From Tilletia caries (lineage: Eukaryota > Basidiomycota > Exobasidiomycetes > Tilletiales > Tilletiaceae), in contig JALUTQ010000004.1 of the NCBI GenBank assembly GCA_032718865.1, positions 2,542,001 through 2,606,000 of the forward strand: DNA of 64,000 nucleotides, given 5' to 3'. The notes below the pieces were generated by a model, which saw only the letters and a list, made by a program, of their open reading frames with translations, was not told where the DNA came from and ran no database searches. The stretch's first letter is position 1; the number at the start of each line of letters is the position of its first letter. Positions 9,941 through 21,828 of this stretch are shown piece by piece. The position numbers and the translations under genes were made by a program.

Positions 9941-12204
9941 TCATGTCGATGCTGCAGGTAGCATGAATGTGGAGAAATACGCCTTCAGGGTGTCCGGACG
10001 GTCAATCGTAGTCGAGGTGCCGACCCAGCTATCCGGCCGGAGGACGACAACACCACCAGAGAGCGGGTCGACGCCGTAGGCGGTGTGCACATCCTCGGGT
10101 GAAAGCGAGTCATCGTAAATGACCTTGACGAGCTTGCTGAGGTGAGGGAATCGGCCCGAGCTTGTAAAGCGCTCCTTCGTCTCGGAGGGCAGACTTCGGA
10201 CGAGAATGACGGGGTTGATGAGAGAGCCATTCTCAGGGAAGACGGCGTTGGGTGTCTTCTCGTGCGAGTAGATCGAGTAGAATGAGTCGCCGCTGGCCAG
10301 ATGGGCCTCCAGCGTGTCCAACTTGCTGAGAATAGCAGGAGTCAGGTAGCCTGCGAACACCAGGGCGTGGAACGCGCCAGGATTTCCCTGGAGAGCGTGG
10401 TAGAGGTAGCCCGTCGTGGTCGGTGTGAGAGCGACGCGTGGGTTTGGCGCTCGAATGCCTGCACGGATGCTGGAGACCTTGGCCGACACGCCAGGAATGT
10501 CGGAGTTGATCTCGTTGGGAACGTAAGGGATGTCGAGACCGATCAGAAGACGGCTGTTGTTCTTGAGGAAGAAGAGAAGGAAGGCATAGTGCTTCTCGGC
10601 ATCGGTCATGTTCTCACGCGGGGGCACAAAGGCTTCGCCATGCTCTTCTTCGATGGTCGTCTTGAAGCCTGTTGTGCCGAACGGATCCATGGTGACGATG
10701 CGGAGGTAGCGCGCCGAGGTCCTGACGAGGCGGTTGGCAATTGTGCGGCGCTCTACATCGTAGGTGGGAAGAACAACATCAGGCTTTGCTGCGCCCCGCA
10801 AGCAGAGACCCAACTTGAAGGATAAGTTGGCGGAGTCCATGATGCCTGCATTGAGACCGAACGCTCCCATGGCACTGTGACAATGGCTGCAAGGGGAGCA
10901 TGTTTATCATGTCAGTGCAGATCTTCGCGCAAGAGTGGTTGTTCCAGAGCACATACCAGGCATCACCAGCAAGGAAAACCCGGTTGTTCTTGCCGCTGAA
11001 AGCATCGGCAACCCTCTCATTAATCTGCCACCCGAGGTGCCAACTTGTAGGTCCGCTGAATCGAATAGTGTAAGGCGAGAAGACCTTGTTGGCGACCTGG
11101 AGGATAAGCTCGGGAGTGATGGAAGCCTTGTCAAAGCCCTTGCCTTGCTCCGGGCGAATTTGGACGTAAAGACGCACGATACCGTTTTCCCGAGGGACGA
11201 CGATGACACCTCCGTGCTCAGAGTGCAGGACGACGCTGCAGATGAAGTGGGCTGATAAGTACAGGGGAATGAATATCTGCGGCGTCGAATGGAGTACTCA
11301 CCCGAACATCCACGCGTGAGGCCAGTCTGAGTCCAAAGGCGCATCAAGGACTCCCCAATATATATCGGCTGTGATACCTGGGAACTCGATGTTCATCTTG
11401 CGCCGAATGGACGAGTGGGCTCCATCGGCCCCGACCAGGTACTTAGCTCGTACTGTCTCCGTTTCGCCCGTCTGGACGTTTGAGAGCTGGCAGGTGACCG
11501 GGTACTCCTCTGAAGCGTCGTCCGACACTTCATAGCTGGTCATGATGACCGGTCGCTCGACCAAAATCCCGTGACGACGCAGGTCGCGGATCCAAATGCG
11601 CTCGATCTGAGGCTGGGTGACCAGGTGGAGGCCCTTGAAGGGAGACTCGGAGAGGTGACTGGACGTGTAAAGCTTGCATTTTCCGTCCATATAAATGGCT
11701 GTATGCTCGATGATGGGCCCGACCTCCGTAAACTCTGATTGCAGACCCCAAAGCTGAGCAATCTCGAGGAATCGAGGCTGCACACCGTTACCGCGCCCAG
11801 CAACAAGAGGCGTCGGCGCTTTGTCTGGAGAGAGACCCAATAAGTCAGCAACCAGCATGGCTTCTGAGTGAATATTTCATGGAGCTTGTTGTTCTCGTGT
11901 CCTACTCACCGATGACGCGTGAGCGGAACCCTTGCCGGGCGAGGCCAGCAGCGACCTCGAGGCCAGTGGGACCGGCGCCCACGACCACGACGTCGATCTT
12001 GCTTTCCTTCTTGTACGAAGATGCGTTCGCATCGCCATTGGTTCCATCGAGAAGTGCAGAGTAGTGGTCTGCGACGAAAGTGCCGAACTCGTTGGGGAGG
12101 GTTGGATGCGGAATGCGTTGCAGGACCATCTCTGCCGGAAGGGTGCTGACATCGCCATGCGTGGCGGGAGCATTATTGTTGTCAGATTGAGGGACAGGTG
12201 CCAT
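9941..12204 (-). CDS. FAD-dependent aromatic-ring monooxygenase (phenol hydroxylase type)
   Basis: Class A flavoprotein monooxygenase of 680 aa; such enzymes hydroxylate phenolic rings using NAD(P)H and O2. Exons (minus strand): 12204-11910, 11824-11302, 11235-10957 and 10886-9941. Seen: the FAD dinucleotide motif GAGPTG at about residues 76-81, the family DG motif GADGAHSS near 230, and the GD motif as GDACHCHS near 363 (assembled across the third intron), followed by GLNAG and a DSANLSFKL stretch. The last exon extends to VVLRPDSWVG near the C terminus, typical of the thioredoxin-like third domain of phenol 2-monooxygenase relatives; the length also fits that group. No signal peptide, so probably cytosolic. 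It is the intact member of a duplicated Myb-FMO pair and a likely tailoring enzyme for the polyketide product. The exact substrate and hydroxylation site are unknown. Confidence 0.88.
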
Positions 12205-13815
12205 TGTTGGGTACTTGGTGGCTCAGTTATGAAGGTCCTGTGTGCCAAAGTGAAGATCTTCTGCTTGGGGAAGCAAGTGTCAGGTAGAAGAGGGTACAGT
12301 GAGAGGCTGATGAGCGAAGAGCGATGAGCCATCAAACGGGTCGCGACTTTTGAAGCATTCGACGAGCCACGCTGATTTAAACAAAATGTATATGAAGCGC
12401 AAGAAGGAGCGTAGTAAGCTCAGAGCTTCCTCTCGGTCCTTACCTGCGTAGCATCAGATATTCCTCTGTTGGTTAGTGCAGAGAACTTCTCCTCGGCGAG
12501 GCGAGGGCGCCCCGCGCCAGCATTGGATAAGCTTGAGCGGATAAGTGAGTTCGAATGCTTGACATGGCGCATTAGTCAGACAGTATGAAGGCGGATAGTT
12601 AAGGGCAGGCTGGTTGCCGTGTAGCAGAAGGTCCTGGATGCTCAATGCGGTGTATGCATGTCCGAGGGCAGATGTCAGGGAATGTGAGTGTGAGTCGTAT
12701 ACTCGTATGGCCGGGCGGAATGAAGCACGGCAACGGACCCAACAGTCCGTCCTCGGTCTCAAGCGTGACCGCGTATGACGATTCAAAGCAGCCTGGGTAT
12801 GTGTGATCCGTACGATCAGTCACGTCTCGGGCGCCGGGTAGATCAGAGGGTCGACAGTAACAAGGCGCTCATCGGCTCATATGACCCGCAGAGTGTGCGC
12901 GGTCGGACCTGTAACCGTTCATTTTCCCCGAGCCGCGTTTCAGTAGGACCTTGACCTCTTGACGAAGAATGACTCAATACTGTATCGTTGGTAGTGTGAG
13001 GGTTCATGTTGAAGCTGAGAAGCGGTGTAGAGATTTCTCCGTCGAGGTCTCCACTCTCCAGTTGGACTGCCCGTTTTCCTGCCGTTCTATCGCTTACATA
13101 ATCGCCCGTTTCGCTTCTCATTTGCTTATCACCGAGCTTCCAGGCTGAACAGCGCTCAGAATTTGTTCAGCGAAGCGACGTCCACGCGTCCACGGTCCAG
13201 GACAAGTCGAGCGAGTCAGGCACTCAGGCTACTGTTAAGGACGAGGATCTGCACTGAATGTCTTTGGTGTCAAGGGATAAGGCTAACCCCAGACGAGCGC
13301 GAACAATTCGCTGATAGCCTGACACGCTGACACACGAGCTGCCGAGTGCTGAACGCTGACCTCGCTCATCCACGAAACCCTCTCAGCCCAGCTCATATTG
13401 ATTCTCTCCACCGAGTACAGGCAGGTTCGATGTTGGGCCGTACTGCGCCGCAGAATCAGCCTCGTTTACTGGTTTGCGCCACCTCAGAGCTCCTAAGCAC
13501 CGACCTCGAATCGTCGATAGGGAAGCTTCATTATAGTGCTGCCTGCTCGCGCTCAACGCTCAAACACAGAAAAGGGCAGACCCACCGAGATTCTGCGCAC
13601 TGATCGGCTTACTTCTCCCCTCCAGGCTTACCTCCGAACATCCTTCTCTCAATCACACAGCGATCGTATAAAAAGCCATGTCCATCTTCTGGTTTCTGCG
13701 CAGAAAGGACACCAAAGCCTCACCCGCTGCACCCGCTCAAACCTCTACGCCTCAGTCTTCAGCTACTACCAGCAACACTACGCCACCCACCTCTGCACCA
13801 ACTACATCTACCAGT
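12205..13815. other. Divergent promoter region between FMO and SDR
   Basis: About 1.6 kb between two genes transcribed away from each other. No supported gene. It should carry both promoters; the clear element is the TATA box at 13667-13673. Confidence 0.5.
13667..13673 (+). promoter_or_regulatory. TATA box of the short-chain dehydrogenase gene
   Basis: TATAAAA lies only about 11 bases before an in-frame ATG at 13678. Transcription should start near 13700, so that ATG is probably not in the mRNA and the next in-frame ATG, at 13816, is the likely start. Confidence 0.6.
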
Positions 13816-14858
13816 ATGATCTCCAGCAAGATTATTGTCATCACCGGCGCTGCCCGTGGCATCGGCTTCGAGCTTGCCCGTCAACTTGTGAGTGCTTTCC
13901 CTCCTCTCACACTTCCTCAAGGGAGCTCTTGCTGAGTGATGTAACATTCTGTTCCCGATTTACCAGTCCACCTCGAACACAGTTTTTGCTGTCGTTCGCA
14001 CACCTGCCAGCGCAGACAAGCTCAACTCACTGGCTCAGACCCAATCGAACCTCCAGGTCGTCGAAGGTGACATCACTGACCTCGCCTCCATCAAGAAGAG
14101 TGTCGAAGCGGTCAGCGCAAAGTCTGATGGCAAGATCGACATCCTCATTAACAACGCAGGCATTAACGTCGGCGAGCAGATGGGTCTGTGCGTATATTGA
14201 TACTGTTGTGCGATGAGAGACTCGTCTTCAGCAGCGACGAAGGCACTGACAGTTATTTTTTCTTCGACAGTGTTAACGTCGACCCCCAGGACCTCAACAC
14301 TCAGCTCACCGCAAACGTCACCGGCCCTGTCCAGACGACCACTGCTTTCCTTCCCCTGCTCAAAGCTGGCAGCACCAAGACCATTGCCTTCATCGGTTCT
14401 CGCCAAGGCTCTCTCTCTCTCGCCACGAAGACGGATGATCCAGCCGCTTTCATGGGTTCGTTCAGACATACAGTTCCTCGATGACAACGCCACAATGCTG
14501 ACCTTGTAATCTGTTGCACTTTTCGCAGGATCATACTCGGTTGCCAAGGCTGCTTTGAACATGGCCGTCCGCAAGCTCGCCAACGAGCTCAACTCAAATG
14601 AGAAAGCCTCCTTCTCCGTCCTTTCGCTTCACCCTGGCTGGTGAGTTTAAGTTTTGGGCATGACACCTCGTCCGTGACAGAATGCAGCTCTGACTTGTGG
14701 CATCTCTTTACAGGGTCGCGACCGACATGGGTGGTGCTCAGGCTCCTCTCACCGCCGAGGACTCCGCCAAGGGTCTCATCTCCGTCCTCGAGAAGCGCAG
14801 TGTTCCCGCCGAGACCGGCAAGTTTTACGGCTATGACGGCTCTGAGATTGCCTGGTGA
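13816..14858 (+). CDS. Short-chain dehydrogenase/reductase (sniffer-like)
   Basis: NAD(P)-dependent oxidoreductase of 244 aa in five exons: 13816-13887, 13967-14187, 14271-14455, 14529-14640 and 14714-14858. Seen: the cofactor motif TGAARGIG near the N terminus, NNAG near residue 98, a serine-containing FIGSRQGS strand, and the catalytic YSVAK with tyrosine and lysine spaced as in classical SDRs, followed by AALNM. The Tyr motif is assembled across intron 3. Overall shape resembles the C-factor/sniffer subgroup of carbonyl reductases. An in-frame ATG at 13678 would add 46 Ser/Thr/Pro-rich residues, but it lies too close to the TATA box. Neighbours are tailoring enzymes, so reduction or oxidation of a pathway intermediate is likely; the substrate is unknown. 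Confidence 0.87.
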
Positions 14859-15563
14859 ACATCAGGATCCATTCTGCGAATGTATATGTCTGCGTCTCGG
14901 AATTTACAATAATCTGAAGCCTGCTGTTTCTGGGGAGAACTTCATAAGACGATCTGGGCTTGCTCTCCTGACAGCTGACGCCTGACGACGCGAATCTGCG
15001 ACAAATGTACTCGGGCGCCGTACTAGGGCAGCATATTGTGGTGAAAAGGTGGATTGATGTTGGTGGTTATGAAGAAGTACAAACGGAAGACAAGAAGGGG
15101 GGACAAAAGGCTCAAATGAGGGACCTAGTATAGACGGAGCGCAAATGTCTCTGCTCTGGACAAGAAATAGCGTTGAACATTTGAACATGTAAGAGAAAGA
15201 GTGCATAACCCCGCGCCAGTACTTGAGCACCTCCGTGGTACACCTTCTCAATAGCTCATCGGTAGCTGAGGAAGCTAAGGAAGATGACTCCACGATCGAC
15301 TTACTGCGAACGGCGGCCGTACTGTTAAAAAGTAAGAGAGGGCCGACCTGTTGCGACGGTTCAGCTCGTGGACGCTTGGACTTTCAGATTTCAGATCCTA
15401 TCAAGAAACATGAGGCCAGGATCAAAAGCTATATTCTTGGATTTCATACATAGGAAAAAGGGAAGCGCTGAACAAATGGGAAAACATCCAATAAGACAGA
15501 GCCGGGGCTCCTGGCGTCATAATTGAGGAGGGCCTGAAAAAGCTTGAGCTCGTCCGGATGGCT
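14859..15563. other. Convergent spacer between SDR and O-methyltransferase
   Basis: Contains the 3' ends of two facing genes. No gene or RNA recognised. Confidence 0.5.
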
Positions 15564-17091
15564 TCACACGCAGCGAACCTCGACGAGACCAATCACACTG
15601 CGGCACAGCCAGAAGCGCTCGACCCTGAGACCCGCGGCCTCGACGAGCGCCTCGAACTCGGCAGGCGTGCGCTCTATGCCATTGAGCAAGGCGCACATGT
15701 TGATGTCGCGCTCGTGCGAGAATCGAGCCGGCGCTCCAAAGTTGGCGGGGAGTGGCTCGGGTGCGCGGGATTCCTTGGGGAGCAGGTCGGACCCGTATGC
15801 GGTGACCATGATCTGGTCGGCGATCAGAAGGCGCGCGTCAGGTCTGCCCTCGAGAGCGGGCTTGAGGTTCTTGAGAATGTCGATGCCTGTCCAAGAGAAG
15901 AAGAATTGGGATGAGCTTGAGTTCTCTTGCATGATGGAAAGGCGAAAGCTGTGTAAAGTACTCACAGAAACTGTCGGACCAGTCGTGGGCAATGTACCTG
16001 ATCCAGTAAACGTCAGCGTCCAGGATGGGTTGTGGCTTGAAGAAGTCGTGAGGCATGAACTGAATTCGGTTCTGCTCAACAAACTGAGGGTATTGTGCGG
16101 ACCAGATCTTCATGGCTTGTCCGATGACCTCAGGGCGATCTTGGAGGGTGAAGCTGAGATTAGGGAAGACGCTGGCAAGAGCCATGCACATGGCGCCGAC
16201 TCCGCCACCAACATCGACGACCTTGGCATTACCGAGCTCGGCCCAGGGGAAGTCGGCGAGTGTACCAGGCACAACGACGCGTCCAGCACCAAGCATGGCC
16301 AAGCCGAAGCGCTCGAGCTGCTCGCGAGGCTTGCCATTCTCGTCCTTCTCCTCGAGCCACTCCCAGCGGGGCTTGGGGCCGTATACGTCGGAGAAAGCCG
16401 CGTCGAGGATGTCGTAGGAGTGACCCTTGACGGGGTCGTCGAGGTTGAACATGAGGGCATCTGCCGCTCGGTATGGCTCCTCTCCGTAGTGGTAGAGGTA
16501 CGCGCGCAGAGGCTCGTTCTTGACGAGCGCTTGAGAGATCCGGTTGTTGGTCCATGTGTCGGGTCCGATCTCTTTGAAGCAGTGAATTGTAGCAAGGAGG
16601 CGCATGATGCGGGCCAACTTGCCCTTTTCGAGACCTGTAGCCTTTCCGAGCTCTTCCTTGGTCATGCCCTTGGGGCCAGCCGCGTCAAGGAGGTCCGAGA
16701 TACGGAGCTTGGCAGCGATGTGCAGTGCACGGGCCTCGAAGTACTACAGATGTTCAAGCAACGCGTCAATGAAGGATTTTTGACGCGCCTTCAGGCTTCA
16801 GGTGCGCACGAGCACACTCACCTCGCCAGCGAGCTCGAGAAGACGTTCTCCGGGATCCTGGACAAGCTCAGGAATCATTCCTGACGCGCCAAGGAGAGTG
16901 TTGATGGCGCGATGGGCGATGGGAGATGGTAGGGCGGCAAGACGCTGGACCTCGGGCAGGTTGCTGTGGGCAAGGCCCTTGTTCACCGGCTTCTTGCTGT
17001 CTGCGTCCCACTCTGCGAGAAGAGTTTGAGACGAGGTGTTGATGAGCTCAACGAGCTGGCGCAGCTGCTGGGAGCGATCTGTGGTAGTCAT
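15564..17091 (-). CDS. SAM-dependent O-methyltransferase
   Basis: Methylates a hydroxyl, probably phenolic, using S-adenosylmethionine. 456 aa in three exons (minus strand): 17091-16822, 16743-15966 and 15886-15564. The N-terminal half is a winged-helix dimerisation domain (helical stretch beginning YFEARALHIAAKL, then MTKEELGKATGLEKGKL). The catalytic half has the SAM motif VVDVGGGVGAM, a later DADVYWIRY strand and AHDWSD carrying the family catalytic histidine, then LLIADQIM. This is the fungal/plant-type multi-domain O-methyltransferase (pfam00891). An upstream in-frame ATG at 17265 lies before a TTAAAAG element (17228-17235) and would add a low-quality leader, so 17091 is preferred. It shares a roughly 1.1-kb divergent upstream region with the aldo/keto reductase, consistent with co-regulation. 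Confidence 0.9.
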
Positions 17092-18184
17092 ATTGCTTCC
17101 GGTGTGAGTGTAGAGGTTGCTAGAGTTGAGCTGAGGGTTGAGGTGAAGAAGCAGATCAGGAGGGCTGTGACGCGTGTACGGGGACGATCTGGGAAGCAGC
17201 AACTTCCGACAAGGCCAGGTCGCTCTGCCTTTTAAGGGCAAAAGACGCGTCGAGGGATTGTTCACACTTGCTGCGTATACCGCAACGGAATCCCCCGAAT
17301 CGAATCAAGATGCATGCGCAGGGTAAAGAAATAAAGACCGTGTAGCGCAGGTTGAGCGAGGGTCAGGGAGGACAGGTAAGGCCGAAGTTCATCTCTGTGC
17401 GACCATAGACACCGCTTCTTGGCTCATATCCTCGGTCCTCCATCCCAGAAGTTTTGGATCCCAATTTCGGGTCGCCTCTGCGTGCGCAGGCTCTGCCGGA
17501 ACAGGGTGAGTGAGAACCGGACTCGCGTTGTCCGTTGTCGCGTGTGCACCGGTGAGTCTCATTTCCGCCGACACCGCGGCGAGGCTAAGCTTGAGGCTCG
17601 AGAGGTCTTGAGAGCCCACCAAGGCACTCCTGCCTCGACGCAAGGTCAGGCTCCTCTGGACCCCACGTAGGAATCCGCTCGGATGAGTTGGTGGTCGCTC
17701 GTAGCCTCGTACCGTTCCGCAAGGTGCAACCTGCTTATGTAACACGTTCATTTAGATCTGAAACAGTGCTACAAACAAATGTTTTCGAAGGTTTATTTTC
17801 CATCTTAAACCCGTTACCCGACCCATCTTCTCTCCATCTCCTCCTCCTTATCATCGACACCCCGAGTGAAAGATCCAAGCACCGAACGGTCGATAGTACT
17901 GTGAGTCTGGTTTCCGCGGGACCTGCCCACACGGTGAGGTCAGCGACAACAGGTTGATCTCAAATGGGAGCTGTCCGCGAGATTAAGGGGGAAGCCGTCT
18001 CTTGTTGAAGTTCTCGATGGAACGTTTGTTCCTCGTATATCGACGCTGGGCAATCGGTTTCTTGTCTGTCTGTCCTGCTCATATAATAAGGCATGCAGTG
18101 AATGATCGCTGATCTTCCCCCCACTCATCCATTTTTCCCCTCATCCTTTCAACGCTCGCAATAGTTTGTCAACACATCTGCAAA
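17092..18184. other. Divergent promoter between O-methyltransferase and aldo/keto reductase
   Basis: No gene supported. A TTAAAAG-like element at 17228-17235 serves the minus-strand gene and TATAATAAG at 18082-18090 serves the plus-strand gene. Open frames inside show no recognisable protein. Confidence 0.5.
18082..18090 (+). promoter_or_regulatory. TATA box of aldo/keto reductase gene
   Basis: TATAATAAG lies about 100 bases before the ATG at 18185, a normal fungal spacing. Confidence 0.5.
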
Positions 18185-19573
18185 ATGGTCGTTATCGGTG
18201 CTTACAGCGTCGGTCCCATTGGCCTCGGTCTGATGGCGTTGACGTGGTGCGACCCCGAATCTCGCACCCCTGACGAGCAAGCCTTTGAAGTCATCAAGAC
18301 AGCCCTCGAGGCCAGCGGCGGCGAGCGGACCCTGCTGAACTCAGGCTCCTTTTACGGTCCGAGTGTGGACCCATACGCTAACCTCAAGCTACTCCGTCGC
18401 TTCTTCACCAAGTACCCCGAACTGATGGACAAGGTCGTCCTCTACGTCAAAGGCGGTGTTATCATCAGCGAATACATGGCAAAGGGGATGGCGGGATACA
18501 GGAATTCCTGCGCCTTCGAAGACCTCCGAACCGACGTCGTCGACATCCGCAAGCAGTTAGGAAGCGACGAAGGCGGCATTGAGCTTCATGTATACGAGCC
18601 CTCGCGCCGTGACACGAAGGTGGGTAGTGGAATATCCAAACCGAGATCTCCCTCCATTTATTTTGCTGAATGCTGTTGCTGCACAGTTCTCTATGGAGGA
18701 GATCGTCACGAGCCTGCACACGCTGCAGAAGGAAGGCCTCTTCAAGCACATCGCACTCTCAGAAATTGGCGCAGACAGTATCAACACTGCAATCAGCACA
18801 GCAAAGAAGCTGGGCACAGCAATCGTTTCGGTCGAGCTTGAATACTCACCCTTCGAGACCGAACTCGAGACCAATGGTGTTTTGGACGCGGTCAAGGCTC
18901 AGGGTGTTCCCATTCTCGCGTACAGCCCAGGTGAGTTTTCTACACGATAACAGCAGCGTAACATCTGTCGACTGACTCTCTTGGCCTTGACGCGTTCGTA
19001 GTCGGTAAGGGTTTCCTCACGGGTCAGATGAGAAGCCGCGCGGACATTCCTAAAGGAGACATTCGTCTCTCCCTCGATCGCTTCTCTGAAGAGGTACGCA
19101 TCCAGATTACCTCTACCTGAATATGAAAGGGAGTCCATTTCGAATCTTTGGCGTAACTTAATCACATTATCTGTCTCTCACATCCAGAACTTCCCGAAGA
19201 ACCTCGAGCTCGCGGACACCTTTGCCAAACTCGCCGCCGAGCACAAGCCGACGTGCACACCGGCTCAGCTCGCGCTCGCCTGGCTGATCAAGCAGGGCGC
19301 GGGCAAGACGAACATCATCCCTATCCCTGGAACAAGCAAGCCAGAGCGCGTCAAGGAAAATATGGCCGCGAAAGACATCGCTGTCAGCGATGAAGACAAC
19401 GAGAAGCTTAGAAAGATTCTGTGAGTAGCCCCTTCGCACTTGACTCTTCTGCGCGTGGTTATGGTAACAAGGGAGGCTGACTCATAATTCTTTCCTTGAT
19501 CAGGGCATCGATGAACGTTCATGGCGAACGCTACAACGCCCGGACTCGCTCGGCGGGCAACTTGTTCGGCTGA
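18185..19573 (+). CDS. Aldo/keto reductase (pyridoxal-reductase-like, AKR8 type)
   Basis: NADPH-dependent carbonyl reductase of 357 aa in five exons: 18185-18619, 18687-18930, 19002-19093, 19188-19420 and 19504-19573. Seen: the start GPIGLGLMALTW typical of pyridoxal-reductase-like AKRs, the catalytic tyrosine in LNSGSFYGP, the catalytic lysine in LYVKGGV, a histidine in ELHVYEPSRRD, then LSEIGAD, YSPVGKGFLTGQ and IIPIPGTSKPERVKEN, the last binding the NADPH phosphate. Length and motif order are complete. Fungal relatives reduce pyridoxal in vitamin B6 metabolism, but such AKRs also occur in polyketide clusters. Its place between the methyltransferase and the rest of the cluster favours reduction of a pathway aldehyde or ketone. 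A role in B6 metabolism cannot be excluded. Confidence 0.88.
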
Positions 19574-20153
19574 GCTCCCCCAGGTGACTTCAAGCTCGAC
19601 CGCAAACGCTATCGCCACACATAATAGACACTCGACTGCAGCACTTCGAACCGACATCGAAGGTTCATCTCTTCCCCCACTTGGTCATAGTGACCAACGG
19701 ACTCGTCATCTGAACCTTTCTCCACCACTTCCAGCAAGCAATTTCACGCCGACATTATCCTACCCTTTTGCCTCAAACACAAGTTGCCTCACCTTGGGTA
19801 TCAGACCCACGAGTCGGCTCACAAAGGCAGGCACGGGGTCACGGCTATCCATGATGTTCTCACCGAAGACGCTTACTTGTCATCCAATTTGCGCGAATTG
19901 CCAAACATTGTTTTCATCCTTTGCATTGCTGATCGCCATGATTGTTATCAAGAGTAAGTTCCTGGAGTACTCGTAGTTCTGTCGCCATTGCGTCCCGCGC
20001 TGGTGGTCTAGCAGGTCTGAGATGGCCAAGCGGAGTACAAATTACGCGCGAAAGCTGGACCAAGAATGGATGATACAAGGAGTCGAGAAAGGAAGGAGGA
20101 AGGAAAGAATCTCGACATAGCGTTGGGTCAAGGAAAGAAGGCGGGGCAGGACT
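19574..20153. other. Convergent spacer
   Basis: Lies between the 3' ends of the aldo/keto reductase and the PQQ-type dehydrogenase. No gene recognised. Confidence 0.5.
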
Positions 20154-21828
20154 TCAAGCGGTTCCATCGATCGACAACCGCCACACCTCACCACGGTTGT
20201 TCTCCGTGATGAAGAGACGTCCAAAGCGATCAAATTTGATCATCGTCGGTCTCCAGCAGTTCTGCCCGCTGAAGCTGACCGTACAGAGAGTCTGGTCCGT
20301 CTCGCCGTACAGCTCGTCGTAGTTGGCCGGAGGGGCGGCAAGAGGTCGGGAGGGAAGCTTCGTCTTTGAGCTGAACGGGAACGTCCCGAAGAAGTGCCCG
20401 ACAGACCTATCACGGTTATCGGCTGAGTGGCAAGGCGGGAAGAGAAAGAGGAAGAGGAGGAGGAGGTTAATGGACAGAAGCATGGACAAAATGCAATCAA
20501 TCGCGTCGAACTTACCTCCATGAGCGGTGAAGAAGAGCTGACCGGTGTAATTGCACGTGAACGGGTTGCGCTTACTGTTGCAGTTGGGCGTGTTGACACA
20601 GCCGGTGCCGTTGAAGAACTGGATACCGAGAGGTGCTGCGTGAGCTTGAACGAGGGCAAGCGGCTTGATGTTCTTCTTCGGGTCCTTGCAGTATGCGTCC
20701 GTGTAGTCGGACCGGTTAAGATACTGAGCCCACTGGTCGCCAGCCTTGTGAGGACCGACGGTACTACTGGCGTTCGTGATGTTTCCCTCGGTCCAGCAGT
20801 AAGGGAAGCCGAAATGATACGGCTTCTGCGCGTTTACTGTCTCCGGCTTGCTCCAGTTGTCCAGCAGGTTGAGCTCGTCTGGCGGGTTGTCGTTGTGAAT
20901 GTCGCCCCCAAGGTCCTCCCGGTACAAATCATCGATTCCTTGGTCCGTCTCCCAGAGCCAATTAGTGACAGGCTGGATGGCGAGACCGACTGCGTTGCGG
21001 AGGCCGAGCGCCCAGATGGGACGAGAGTACCAGTCCCACCCTCCGGCAGGGATTGGAGCGCTACGAACGGGGAAATAGCGGATGTCCGAGCGGTTGTCTG
21101 TGTAGTCGATGTTGAGGTCAAGACCGTCAGCGACGAAAAACTTGTCGTCCTGCGCGCGGTAGAGAAGAGTCCGAGTATGGCCAAGACCCTGTACCTTCCA
21201 GGGCATATCTGTAGCAGTTGAACGCGCGCCGCGTCAGTTCGCAAGCTACGAAAGCACAACAATACGCATCGGTACTTACTGCTAGTGAAGAGTTGCGCGG
21301 ATGAGGCGGAGACGGAGCGGCGTTGGCCTGCGCGGTACGGCCAGCGCCAGATGCTGGTTTCGTTGCTGAGATAGAGGTAGTTGTCGATGATTTCGATACC
21401 GTGATTGGGAATAAAGCCTTGCGGAAGCGATGTGTTCTGTACGATGGGGTACGTCTTGACGCGTGGGCTGTCGATCGTACCGAAGTCAACGAGGCCAACA
21501 ACGGCGGGGAAAAGGAGGCCTGATCCAGCAACACCGTCGAGCGCGTTGGTGGACGAGTTTGGGTCGGTCTGGATGACGAGAAGGTCGCCTACGGCGTCAA
21601 AGACGAGATTGCGGGCACCGGTGATGTTGGCAGCCCATAGCTAAAAGCAAGAATCAATTTATAGTCAGCTCCATGGAAATGGTAAGCCCGGCTTCAAATC
21701 ATGCGGGTGACACTCACATCAGCTGTGAACTTGACGTTGCCAAGGTTGCCGAGTTGGCGCGCGGCCAGGGCGCCAGTAGCAAAGGACAGCAAGCAAGAAG
21801 CTTGTGCCAAAAAAGTCGCGACGCGCAT
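20154..21828 (-). CDS. Secreted PQQ-type pyranose/L-sorbosone dehydrogenase-like protein
   Basis: 477 aa in four exons (minus strand): 21828-21718, 21640-21280, 21208-20516 and 20422-20154. The first 22 or so residues are a signal peptide (MRVATFLAQA, hydrophobic core, LAA cleavage context), so it is probably secreted. The body is a soluble-glucose-dehydrogenase/L-sorbosone-dehydrogenase beta-propeller: GARNLVFDAVGDLLVIQ, an NHGIEI stretch with the conserved His, then IWALGLRNAVGLA and FDRFGRLFITENNRGEVWRL. These match the fungal quinoprotein pyranose dehydrogenase group (carbohydrate-oxidising family AA12). Intron 3 is a multiple of three without a stop and could be read through if retained. 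Within a polyketide cluster it could oxidise a pathway product outside the cell, or be a bystander; PQQ binding is inferred from family only. Confidence 0.85.

Noticed and set aside
15544..16884. A 446-codon open frame on the plus strand
   Set aside because: It is antisense to the O-methyltransferase, has no recognisable domain and reflects GC-rich codon usage on the opposite strand.
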